From contig CAVRAU010000031.1 in assembly GCA_963719055.1 (NCBI GenBank), forward strand, positions 62,001 through 126,000: 64,000 bases of DNA, written 5' to 3'. Shown here piece by piece: positions 1 through 8,333 of the stretch. Position numbers and translations under genes: made by a program. The DNA comes from CAXMQZ01 sp963719055 (lineage in GTDB: Bacteria > Acidobacteriota > Thermoanaerobaculia > Multivoradales > JAHEKO01). The stretch's first letter is position 1, and every line of letters starts with the position of its first letter. The notes beneath the pieces were generated by a model. It was not told where the DNA came from. It did not search any database and saw only the letters and a list, made by a program, of their open reading frames with translations.

Positions 1-506
1 GCCGAGATGCCGACGTACAGAGCTTTACCCTGGCGCACGATCGAATCCAGCGCCCCCATCGTCTCCTCCACCGGCGTGTCGGGGTCGGGTCGGTGATGGT
101 AGAAGATATCAACGTATTCGAGACCCATTCGCTTCAAGCTCTGGTCGAGACTGGCAATCAAGTATTTGCGCGATCCAAGGTCGCCATAAGGCCCTGGCCA
201 CATATCCCAGCCCGCCTTGGAGGAGATGATCAACTCATCTCGATACCTCCGCAGATCTTGCGCGAGAATCCGCCCGAACGTCTCCTCGGCTGACCCGTAC
301 GGGGGACCGTAGTTGTTGGCCAGGTCGAAGTGGGTAATCCCAAGATCGAAGGCGCGGTGGATCATGGCTCGCGAGTTCTCAAAATCGTCGACCCCACCGA
401 AGTTGTGCCACAGACCCAACGACACGGCCGGCAGTTGAATGCCGCTCCGACCACACCTGCGGAAGGTCATGGAGTCATATCGGTTGTTGGCAGTCACGTA
501 ACTCAT
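1..506 (-). CDS. Aldo/keto reductase, YghZ-like (3' end beyond window)
   Basis: This is a partial gene; about 168 codons from the ATG at 506 are visible and the frame runs off the left edge. The translation shows the AKR barrel: GLWHNFGG near the start, FDLANNYGPPYG carrying the catalytic Asp and Tyr, an ISSKAGW segment with the catalytic Lys, and YVDIFYHHRPD. This spacing and the HHRPD loop resemble the YghZ / L-glyceraldehyde-3-phosphate reductase group of NAD(P)H-dependent aldehyde reductases. A GGAGAGG ribosome site precedes the start. It is the last visible gene of the mannan operon, 30 bp after the GH5 gene, so reduction or oxidation of a released sugar is possible, but the substrate is unknown. 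Confidence 0.88.
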   Translation of the reverse strand, partial: MSYVTANNRYDSMTFRRCGRSGIQLPAVSLGLWHNFGGVDDFENSRAMIHRAFDLGITHFDLANNYGPPYGSAEETFGRILAQDLRRYRDELIISSKAGWDMWPGPYGDLGSRKYLIASLDQSLKRMGLEYVDIFYHHRPDPDTPVEETMGALDSIVRQGKALYVGIS

Positions 507-536
507 GGTCCTCTCCGTGAAGTAGAGCTTGGACTC

Positions 537-1619
537 CTAGTCTCGGCCCATCACCTCTTTGAAGAATGCACCCGCCGGCGTAGGAGTGTAGTCCCAGTCG
601 GCGATCAACTGTGCCGCCCAGTCCGGATCGAAGCACCATGCCACCCAGGAGATACCCTTGCTGTCGAAATAGTCGGTGACGGCCTTGCCGTATTTCTCAT
701 CGCCGATGGCTGGGATATGGGCATCGGGATGGTCTTTCAGGATGAACCCGAACTCCGTCGCAAACACCGGGTACTTGTCGGCAACGAATCCGAAATCGCG
801 CTCCCATTTCTCCTCCCAGGGGGCCTCTACCTTCATTGGATAGGGGTGCGAAACGTAGCCGATGCCCTCGGCGTCGATAGGCTCGTCAGCCACCGGGGTC
901 AAGCTGTAGGCCCAGTTGAAGCCTGCGACGAGCGGCACGACATTGCGGTCGTGAGCATAGATGACCCCGATGATCTCTTCGTTGAGCGCTTTCCAGTCCG
1001 ACCACTCCGCGGTTCCCAACTGGCCGTTGAACGTGGTGGGTTCGTTGAAGATCTCGTAGAACGCCATCGTCGGAATGCCCTGATACCGGTGGGCGATACT
1101 GCGCCAGAAGTCCAGCGTCTCCTGTTTCGTGGTGTCGTACATGGGGTGTTGGAAGAGGCCGGTCTCGAGATTGCCGATGGAGTGCCAGTCGATCATCACG
1201 TAGAGCTCGAGCTCGGTGGCCCATCGGACCGCGTCGTCCAGCCACTCGAAGTACTGCTCCTTGCCCCGGCCCCTCCAAGCTACGGGGTGGACCGGAACGC
1301 GGACGATGTTCGCTCCCCAGGACTTCACTTCTTCAAAAAGGCTCTTGTCCCAGCGTCCTTGTCTTTCGAGCTTGTCCGGGTCCGCAATGGCCACACCCCT
1401 GAAGACCACAGGGTTTCCCTGCTCATCGACGAATTGATTCCCTTCGACTCGGATGACATCCAGAGTCGTGCCCAAGGAGGCGGCATCGAACGGTTGTGGA
1501 TACGGAATGTTCCACCATTCGCCCCCGCTCGTACCCGCCTCTTCGGCCACGACGGGTGTGACCATGGAGACCACTGCAGCGGTCAGCAGGATCGCAAATC
1601 CAGGCATTCGCTCGATCAT
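537..1619 (-). CDS. Secreted GH5 endo-glycanase (beta-mannanase or cellulase type)
   Basis: A 360-residue protein with a Sec signal peptide (hydrophobic stretch 7-22, likely cleaved near VVA at 25). It then has a GH5 barrel: VFRGVAI near 72, WGANIVRVPVHP near 101, IDWHS near 143, the acid/base Glu193 in EIFNEP and the nucleophile Glu289 in FATEFGF. The family hydrolyses beta-1,4-linked glucans, mannans or xylans by a retaining mechanism. The neighbouring GH130, GH27, cellobiose 2-epimerase and acetylesterase genes favour endo-beta-mannanase or mixed glucomannanase activity, but the sequence alone does not exclude cellulase. A GGAGGG ribosome site lies just before the ATG. It is the penultimate visible gene of the operon. 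Confidence 0.9.
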   Translation of the reverse strand: MIERMPGFAILLTAAVVSMVTPVVAEEAGTSGGEWWNIPYPQPFDAASLGTTLDVIRVEGNQFVDEQGNPVVFRGVAIADPDKLERQGRWDKSLFEEVKSWGANIVRVPVHPVAWRGRGKEQYFEWLDDAVRWATELELYVMIDWHSIGNLETGLFQHPMYDTTKQETLDFWRSIAHRYQGIPTMAFYEIFNEPTTFNGQLGTAEWSDWKALNEEIIGVIYAHDRNVVPLVAGFNWAYSLTPVADEPIDAEGIGYVSHPYPMKVEAPWEEKWERDFGFVADKYPVFATEFGFILKDHPDAHIPAIGDEKYGKAVTDYFDSKGISWVAWCFDPDWAAQLIADWDYTPTPAGAFFKEVMGRD

Positions 1620-1681
1620 GTTTCCCTCCAGGAATCACTGCGAGCACCCAGCCGGATCCGGCGCCCGCGTGTCACGCGAAG

Positions 1682-3623
1682 CTACCATGAGTCCGTTCGG
1701 AAAGGTGACGCTGGCAGACCCTCACGGTTGTACAGGTTGGCCCCCTCAGGATTGTCGGCCCAGGCGTAACGAACGGCCACCGGCTCCGGCACCTCGGCGC
1801 TCCAGACGACCACACGGTCACCCTCGATCCTCGCCTTCGCCCACACGAACCTGCGGTCCACCCCGGCAATGGCGAATCCCCTTAGATCTGACCCCGCCGG
1901 ATCCTTGCCGATCAGACCGCCGCCCACGCGATCGAAAGCGATCAGGAAATGACTCCCCTTGATCTCGTGACTGCGATAGACCGGTCCCGAGAACACCACC
2001 TCCTGCCCGTAGGCCACACCCCGGGCAGCCAGCGCCAGGCGATAACCCAGGATCTGTTTGTTTCGCGGGTGGACGTCGTTTGCCTCCCCCGCGTCGATGG
2101 CGAGCACTTGGGCCGTGCGGGGAAGAGCCAATGCCCTGCTCTGAGATTCACGCAGCACCGCCCATGAGCTCTCGACAGGCTCCGCGGGCGGCGGCAGATA
2201 GCTGGCAAGCTGCACCCAAAGGAATGGCAAGTCCTGGACATCCCACCCCGCGCGCCAATCCCGGATCAGGTCGACAAACAATTCACGATAAGCAAACGCA
2301 TCTTCCTCGCCGGTGTTGGACTCGCCCTGATACCAAAGGACCCCTTTGATCGGAAACTGCTGAAGAGGATGGATCATGTGGTTGTAAAGCACGGTCGGAA
2401 CTTCTCGCTTGTGGTCCTCCAGATTCACTGTGACAACGCCCAAGGCGAACTTCCACATACCGACGAGCGATCGACGGTGCCCGGCGACCTCCAGGAACAA
2501 GAGCGCGGGGTCTCCCTGAATTCCTCCGCCACCGCCAGTGTCCTCGACCCGCACCGCAATAACGTTGCGTCCCGGATTCGAGAATCGCGGGCGGTACCTC
2601 GTAGACGCGCGGCTGGTTCCACGCCATTTCTGTGCGCCCCACCTCGTTGCCGTTCACCCAGGTGATGTCCGAGTCGTCAATGGCTCCGAGTCCGAGTCGC
2701 ACTCCCTGTCTGGCCTCTTCAGCCGTCAAGAAGAAAGCGGTGCGGTACCAGGCGATACCGTCCATCCCTGGGTAGCCGGCTCCTTCCCAGGCGGCGGGTA
2801 CGGGCATCTCCTCCCAGCTCGAGTCGTCCAATTGGGGAGTGGCCCAGACCGCGCGACCTTCGACAAGGCCCTGATCGCGATCCGGCACTTCACCCACCCG
2901 ATCCGCGATCATCTGTCGGACTTCCTTCTCGTAATCTCGCTCCTTCTCAAACTCTCGGCGTAACCCTTCTTCATCCAGACCCAAGGCCGAAGCGCTCATC
3001 CATGGCTCGATCCGGCTGCCACCCCAGCTCGTGTTGATGAGACCGATGGGCACGTCGACATCGAGACGCAGGTGCCGGGCAAAGAAGTAACCCACCGCGG
3101 TGAAGTCGCCGACATGATCCGAGTCCGCACTCTCCCAGCTGCCTCCGGCCAGCCTCTCCGCGGGTTCTGCGGCCCAGGAGCGTGGCACCTTGAAATGTCG
3201 GATCTTGGGATCGGACGCCAGCGCCATCTCAGCCTCCGCATTCATCGAATCCGCCACTACCCATTCCATGTTGGATTGACCCGAGCAGACCCAGACATCT
3301 CCGACCAGAATGTCCTGGATGAGCAAGCTCTCTGCCCCGGATCTGATCGTCATACGGAACGGGCCGCCGGCCGGGCCTGCGGGCAGCTCGATCTGCCAAC
3401 GCCCGTCGCCTGCGGATCGACCGGCAACAGACGACCCACGGAAGGTGACCGTGACCTCCGCTGCGGCCTCGGTTCGACCCCAGACCGGCACCGGAACATC
3501 TCGCTGCAACACCATGCCATCGCTGATCAGAGGACCGAGCCTGAGCTCTGCCGTCGATGCCGCGGCCACCAAAAGCGAAACAACCCACATGACAATCAGG
3601 CGATGCAGCGATCCTTCCCTCAT
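1682..3623 (-). CDS. Sialate O-acetylesterase-like carbohydrate acetylesterase (one frameshift)
   Basis: About 646 residues once a single-base break near 2571 is bridged. The upstream frame reads to ILESG and the downstream frame resumes RNVIAVRVEDTGGGGG; deleting one base joins them. A signal peptide covers residues 8-25. The SGNH-type SASA domain shows GQSNMEW (Ser117), GLINTSWGGS, LWYQGESN and a DVHPRNK block with the catalytic Asp-x-His. A beta-sandwich insertion (SSWEEMPVPAAWEG through WNQPRVYEVPP) is usual in long members. Such enzymes remove O-acetyl groups from sugars; in this operon acetylated mannan is the natural target (inference). Its ATG overlaps the ROK kinase stop as ATGA at 3620-3623, suggesting translational coupling. 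Confidence 0.85.
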
Positions 3624-4528
3624 CGGTTGGCCATCTCCCTGTACATGGCGCGCTCGGCCAGCGCGAAGGCACCGAGCACACCGGATCGGTTGCCCAGGCC
3701 GGGCGGGACGATGTAGCCGTCGTTGTCCTCCGTGATGGCCGGGGCCTGCAAGTAATCGTTCAGCAGCTCGCTCACCTTCTGCCGTACCAGCGGAAAGAGT
3801 TGTTGCTGCCCCATGACTCCTCCACCCAGGATCACCCTCTCGGGAGACAAGGCACAGACGAGATTGACCACGCCCAGTGCCAGATAGTGGGCTTCCAGCT
3901 CCCAGGCCGGGTGGTCTTCGGGCAGATCCTCGGCCTTCTTGTTCCACCGTTGCTCGATGGCCGGTCCCGAGGCCAGACCTTCGAAGCACCCATCGTGGTA
4001 GGGACAGGTACCCACAAAGCCGTCATCGGTACGGCGGGGAAGCAGCATATGCCCCATCTCCGGGTGAACCAGACCATGCACCGGCTGCCCTTCGACCATC
4101 GCGCCGCCACCGATCCCCGTTCCCACCGTCAGGTAGACAAAAGTGTCGACCTCCCGAGCGGCTCCCCAGCGACCCTCAGCCAGCGCCGCCCCGTTGACAT
4201 CGGTGTCGAACCCGACGGGAATCCCCAGGGCGCGTGCCACCGGACCTACCAGATCGATATCGGTCCATCCCGGTTTGGGTGTCGACGTCAGGTAGCCGAA
4301 AGTGCTGGACCGGGGATCGGGATCGATGGGCCCGAAAGAAGCGATACCGATGGCACCGAGATCTTCCGTCGCCGCCGCCAAGCGAAAGAAGTCGAGGGTT
4401 CGAGCGATGGTCTCAGCCGGATCGGTGGTCGGAAATCGGGTCTCGTCGCGCAGGTTGTCCGGCCCACTACCCACAGCACACACAAACTTGGTGCCCCCTG
4501 CCTCGATACCCCCGAAGATCGAAGTCAT
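3620..4528 (-). CDS. ROK-family sugar kinase (fructokinase/mannokinase type)
   Basis: A 302-residue cytoplasmic kinase. It opens with the phosphate-binding GGIEAGGTKF, has the catalytic Asp110 in DTDVN, the GTGIGGG loop near 136 and the ROK zinc site formed by His160 (HPEMGH), Cys175, His178 and Cys181. The zinc pattern and length fit the fructokinase/mannokinase branch (ScrK/GmuE-like) rather than the NagC-type repressors, as there is no N-terminal helix-turn-helix. It would phosphorylate mannose, fructose or glucose released by the locus. A GGAGGTGAG ribosome site precedes the ATG. The stop overlaps the next start. Confidence 0.9.
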   Translation of the reverse strand: MTSIFGGIEAGGTKFVCAVGSGPDNLRDETRFPTTDPAETIARTLDFFRLAAATEDLGAIGIASFGPIDPDPRSSTFGYLTSTPKPGWTDIDLVGPVARALGIPVGFDTDVNGAALAEGRWGAAREVDTFVYLTVGTGIGGGAMVEGQPVHGLVHPEMGHMLLPRRTDDGFVGTCPYHDGCFEGLASGPAIEQRWNKKAEDLPEDHPAWELEAHYLALGVVNLVCALSPERVILGGGVMGQQQLFPLVRQKVSELLNDYLQAPAITEDNDGYIVPPGLGNRSGVLGAFALAERAMYREMANR

Positions 4529-4568
4529 CTCACCTCCGCAAGATCACCCTCCGGCGATCCCCTGACTC

Positions 4569-5783
4569 CTACGAGCCATTGGAGACCCGGGTCAACCGCA
4601 TCATCCTGATGTGCCGTGCGAGTACTTCGATCGTCAGAGGAGTCTCCGTCGTCCCCAGATCTTCGCCGGACCACAGATCCCGCACCTGATATCGAGTCGT
4701 GGAAAACGCTGCATTTCGATCCGTCAGGTTGTCCGCGACAGGCTCCTTGCTCCAGTCGAATTCCACCTTCCGGGCGGGCTCGGATCGATTCAGGATCGTC
4801 ATGGCCCAGTCCCCATCGACCAGGGGCTTGATCCAGATCTCCAGAGCTCCTTCGTCCCGGTACTTCAGAGCCTGCGTTCCGAGGGGGTCCTGATTGACGG
4901 CGATGACGTCTTGGTTGGTCAGGATCTCGATGGTCTCGGGGGTCATGTGGCGAAGATCGTTACCGGCAATCAGAGGCGCCGCCAGCATGGCCCACATGGA
5001 GAAGTGAGCTCGGTCCTCATTTACCGACATGGCATTGCCGACCTCCATCATGTCGGGATCGTTCCAGTGGCCGGGTCCAGCGTGCTTCCTCAACCCGTCT
5101 TGCAGATCGAGGATCTGGAGAATGCCCAGAGAAGACCAGGTCCCATGACCGACCCGGCAATCGAAGCAGTCGGTGATGTCGCCGGTCGTCCGCCACAGGT
5201 GGCCGATCTCCCGACCCCATTCCCACGGATCGTTCCTACCCCATTCGCAAATACTGAAGACCATGGGTCGCCCAGCAGTGTAAAGCGCATCTCTCATCGT
5301 GAGGTACGCCTCCCTTGGGTTGAGCTCGCCGGTGTTGCACCAGTCGTACTTCAGGTAGTCGATCCCCCACTCGGCGTAGGTTATGGCGTCCTGATACTCG
5401 TGACCCCGGCTCCCGGGTCTCCCCGCGCAGGTCTCGGAGCCCGCATCGGAATAGATACCGAGTTTGAGACCCAGGGAGTGGACATGGTCGGCCAGCGCCT
5501 TCATCCCTGAGGGGAAGCGCTCGGGATCGGGCTGGATGAAGCCGCGTTCGTCGCGCTCACCGTTCCAGCAGTCGTCGATGTTGACGTACTCGTAGCCGGC
5601 ATCCTTCATCCCCGACGAGACCATCGCATCGGCAGTCTCTCGGATTAGCTTCTCGTCGATGTCGCAGGCGAAAGTGTTCCAGCTATTCCAGCCCATGGGC
5701 GGGGTGGCGGCTAGATCCTCGAACTTCTCCGGCAACACCGCCGTCGGGAGCAGCATCAAGACCAGCAGCCATAGCTTCTTCAT
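4569..5783 (-). CDS. Secreted GH27 alpha-galactosidase
   Basis: 404 residues from the ATG at 5783, chosen over an upstream in-frame ATG at 5873 because a strong GGAGGGGG site sits just before it and MKKLWLLVLMLLP starts a clean signal peptide. The GH27 domain begins at TPPMGWNSWNTF (28-38). It contains VNIDDCW near 67-73, the nucleophile Asp147 in YLKYDWCNTG, a probable acid/base Asp202 in TTGDI and GHWNDPDMMEVGN. A C-terminal beta-domain follows. The family removes alpha-1,6-galactose from galactomannan and related oligosaccharides, matching the mannan operon. It lies 40 bp before the ROK kinase. Confidence 0.95.
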   Translation of the reverse strand: MKKLWLLVLMLLPTAVLPEKFEDLAATPPMGWNSWNTFACDIDEKLIRETADAMVSSGMKDAGYEYVNIDDCWNGERDERGFIQPDPERFPSGMKALADHVHSLGLKLGIYSDAGSETCAGRPGSRGHEYQDAITYAEWGIDYLKYDWCNTGELNPREAYLTMRDALYTAGRPMVFSICEWGRNDPWEWGREIGHLWRTTGDITDCFDCRVGHGTWSSLGILQILDLQDGLRKHAGPGHWNDPDMMEVGNAMSVNEDRAHFSMWAMLAAPLIAGNDLRHMTPETIEILTNQDVIAVNQDPLGTQALKYRDEGALEIWIKPLVDGDWAMTILNRSEPARKVEFDWSKEPVADNLTDRNAAFSTTRYQVRDLWSGEDLGTTETPLTIEVLARHIRMMRLTRVSNGS

Positions 5784-5878
5784 GGAAACCCCCTCCGGTC
5801 GATCCCGATTGAAGCAGATTCTATCCCGGTGACAACGGCCGGCACACAGGGTCACCACCCGAGGCCGGCGCACCGTAG

Positions 5879-5900
5879 CCTCGGGCCTCTGCGCCCGAGG
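5879..5900. repeat. Perfect intergenic hairpin between GH130 and GH27 genes
   Basis: CCTCGGGC at 5879-5886 and GCCCGAGG at 5893-5900 form an 8-bp perfect stem with a 6-nt loop. It lies in the 141-bp gap between the GH130 stop (5925) and the GH27 start (5783), the widest gap inside the mannan operon. No T-tract follows on the transcribed strand, so it is not a canonical terminator. It could stabilise or process the mRNA and so change expression of the distal genes (inference). Confidence 0.5.
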
Positions 5901-5924
5901 TCTGCCGGCCGCTTCAGAATCAGG

Positions 5925-7115
5925 TCACACGGACAGCTTCAAGTTCTTATCAATCAGCTCGATCCGTTGCTCGACGCAATCGGCAGTGAATAGCGGATCT
6001 TGAGGGGTGTTCCGGCAGTAATCGACCAACCGGTCGACGGTCGTTGTCGCCACGTGACATCGGGTATCGCTCGACGCGTAGTAGAGGAAGAGCTCGCCCG
6101 ATTCGGTCGGGATCCAGCCGCATGAGAAAGCGACATTCATGACGTCGCCGATGTACTCGGGGCCTTGCGGCGCCAGCAGGTAGCCCCCGGGCTCGTGGAT
6201 CACTCGCCAGGGTTCGTCCGATGCGGTCATGAAGGCGTAGAGCACGTATCGGAGACCCGAGGCAGTGCCTCGGACCCCGTGCGCCAACTGCAGCCAACCC
6301 TGGTCGGTGCGAATCGGCGCCGGGCCCAGACCGTTCTTGCCCTCCATGATCGTGTGGTACTTCCGGTCATGGACGATGATCTCCTCGTCGATAACGGCCT
6401 CCTCGATGCTGTCGCTCAAGCCCCAACCGATGCCACCACCCGAGCCCGCTTCGATGAAGCCATCCTGGGGCCGGGTGTAGAAGGCGTACTTCCCTTCGAC
6501 GAACTCCGGATGCAGGACTACGTTACGCTGCTGTGGCGAGCGTGTCTTGAGATCAGCAAGTCTCTCCCAAGTCACCAGATCCTGCGTCCGGGCGATCCCA
6601 CATTGAGCGATCGCGGACGACAAGTCGCCGGCTGGAGCGTTCGGATCCTTCCTCTCGGTGCAGAACAAGCCGTAGATGTGGCCATCCTCGTGTTCGACGA
6701 GGCGCATATCGTAGACGTTGACATCCGGATCCCTCGTCTGTGGCATGACGACGGGACGATCCCAGAAATGAAAACTGTCGACCCCGTTGGCACTCTCCGC
6801 GACAGCAAAGAAGCTCTTGCGATCGGAGCCCTCGACTCGAGGCATCAATAGGTATTTGCCATCTAGAGCGATAGCCCCTGGGTTGAAAACAGCGTTGATT
6901 CCCAGCCGCTCCATGAGATACGGATTAGCCTCCGGGTCGAGATCGTAACGCCAGAACACCGGGGTGTGTTCGGCTGTCAGTACTGGGTACTGCCATCGCT
7001 GCAGAATACCGTTGGTCTGTTTCTCCGGTTCATTGCGGAGTGCGAGCAGATTCTTGTGCTCATACAGAAGGTTCTGCTTCCGATCCTCGAATTGCCGCGG
7101 GCTCATCGTGGTCAC
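5925..7115 (-). CDS. 4-O-beta-D-mannosyl-D-glucose phosphorylase (GH130)
   Basis: A 396-residue cytoplasmic enzyme without signal peptide. It contains the characteristic blocks of the mannosylglucose phosphorylase branch of GH130: YPVLTAEHTP near 43, ANPYLMERLGINA near 63, RVEGSDRKSFFAVAES near 93, NVYDMRL with the catalytic Asp136, RNVVLHPEFV, YTRPQDGFIEAGSGGGIGW, and the C-terminal FLYYASSDTR and RLVDYCRNTPQD. It phosphorolyses mannosyl-glucose to mannose-1-phosphate and glucose. The cellobiose 2-epimerase gene immediately upstream overlaps it as ATGA (7112-7115), the enzyme pair that processes mannobiose in known mannan catabolism. Both should act together in the cytoplasm after uptake. 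Confidence 0.96.
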   Translation of the reverse strand: MTTMSPRQFEDRKQNLLYEHKNLLALRNEPEKQTNGILQRWQYPVLTAEHTPVFWRYDLDPEANPYLMERLGINAVFNPGAIALDGKYLLMPRVEGSDRKSFFAVAESANGVDSFHFWDRPVVMPQTRDPDVNVYDMRLVEHEDGHIYGLFCTERKDPNAPAGDLSSAIAQCGIARTQDLVTWERLADLKTRSPQQRNVVLHPEFVEGKYAFYTRPQDGFIEAGSGGGIGWGLSDSIEEAVIDEEIIVHDRKYHTIMEGKNGLGPAPIRTDQGWLQLAHGVRGTASGLRYVLYAFMTASDEPWRVIHEPGGYLLAPQGPEYIGDVMNVAFSCGWIPTESGELFLYYASSDTRCHVATTTVDRLVDYCRNTPQDPLFTADCVEQRIELIDKNLKLSV

Positions 7116-8326
7116 CTCGATCCCTCATTGTCTATCCTGTGGAGCATCTCCAAACACATTCGAATATTGTGGTACGGCCCCTTCCACTCTGACACTTTGG
7201 GCTCACCCTCGTCGACAGAGCCGTCGGCGAATACCCGCCAGAACCACTCGCCATTCTCGCGATCCGCGACTCTGCCGTCGATGAAGCTCCATACCCGTTC
7301 CGCAGCCTCGGCAAAGGGTGCCTCACCCGTCAGCTGGAAGGCTTGCCAGAACCCGACCACGGCTTCCGCCTGGCACCACCATTCACGATTTGGATTCGTC
7401 ACCTCGCCGTCGCGCCCTTCGTGCGCCAGGCCACCATCCTCGTCCAGCGCCTCCTTCAGCACCGATCGAGCGAGCTCCACCGTCTGATGGTGCACCAGAG
7501 CCTGGCGTGATTCGGCATTGAGCACCTCTGCGGCCTCGACTTGCAACCAGGCGGCTTCGATGTCGTGCCCGTAGGTGTAAGTCTTCGAGCACACCTGCCA
7601 ATCCTCATCAAAGAAGTGATGCAGATGGCACCCACCGGCGCTCCGGCCCACGATTTGCGAGTCGAATAGATCGATCAACTCGCCGAGCCTCATGGCCACC
7701 AGCGGTTCCGGCCAGATGCGATACAGATTTGTATAGGCCTCGAGAATATGCAGATGATTGTTCATCGACTTGGCAGTATCCATGTCCTTGTCACTGAGTC
7801 GCAGATCGTCAGCGGCGGACCAGTCCCTCGCCAGAGTCTCGATGTAGCCGCCATTGCGATCATCATGCGCATGCTGTTCGATCAGCCTAAACAGCTGCTT
7901 GGCCTCTTCCAGGGAGTCGGACTCACCCGTCGCTAGATGAAACTCACTCAGGGCGTAGATGCAGAAGGCCTGTCCGTAGATCTTCTTCGACTCGTCCATG
8001 GGCCGACCTGATGCATCCAGCCGCCAGAAGAAGCCGCCCTCGTCGGCATCCCAGAAGTGGCCCAGCAGATAGCCGTAGGCACGGCGAGCCAGAGTGAGAT
8101 CACTCTCGTCTCCCAACCTCCGATATACGGCGGCAAACGACCACAAAAGCCGCGAGTTGAGAATCAACCCTTTTGGCGCACCGGCACGCACGGCACCATC
8201 ATGGGTCATTTCGCCAATGAATCCACCGTGAGCCGAATCCACACTGCGCTCGCGCCAAAAAGGCAGAAGGTTCGCGAGGAGCTCGGTTTGGATCGCCGCT
8301 CGCAGCTCGGCAGGACTCATCGACAA
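7112..8326 (-). CDS. Cellobiose 2-epimerase (AGE superfamily)
   Basis: 404 residues with an (alpha/alpha)6-barrel pattern. Conserved elements are LNSRLLWSFAAVYR near 56, MNNHLHILEAYTNLYR with His191 near 188, TYGHDIEAAWL with His254, NREWWCQAEAV near 313, and WKGPYHNIRMCLEML with His386. This set, notably the MNNHLHILEAYTNL block, matches cellobiose 2-epimerases better than N-acylglucosamine 2-epimerases. The enzyme interconverts glucose and mannose at the reducing end of beta-1,4 disaccharides, turning mannobiose into mannosylglucose for the GH130 enzyme. The gene lies 7 bp after the SSS symporter and overlaps the GH130 start, so the three are tightly co-expressed. Confidence 0.94.
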   Translation of the reverse strand: MSMSPAELRAAIQTELLANLLPFWRERSVDSAHGGFIGEMTHDGAVRAGAPKGLILNSRLLWSFAAVYRRLGDESDLTLARRAYGYLLGHFWDADEGGFFWRLDASGRPMDESKKIYGQAFCIYALSEFHLATGESDSLEEAKQLFRLIEQHAHDDRNGGYIETLARDWSAADDLRLSDKDMDTAKSMNNHLHILEAYTNLYRIWPEPLVAMRLGELIDLFDSQIVGRSAGGCHLHHFFDEDWQVCSKTYTYGHDIEAAWLQVEAAEVLNAESRQALVHHQTVELARSVLKEALDEDGGLAHEGRDGEVTNPNREWWCQAEAVVGFWQAFQLTGEAPFAEAAERVWSFIDGRVADRENGEWFWRVFADGSVDEGEPKVSEWKGPYHNIRMCLEMLHRIDNEGSR

Positions 8327-8333
8327 GCCAGAC

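Noticed and set aside
2283..3989. Longer acetylesterase start at 3989
   Set aside because: The extra residues are antisense-like low-complexity sequence over the ROK gene; the ATG at 3623 begins the signal peptide and overlaps the ROK stop.
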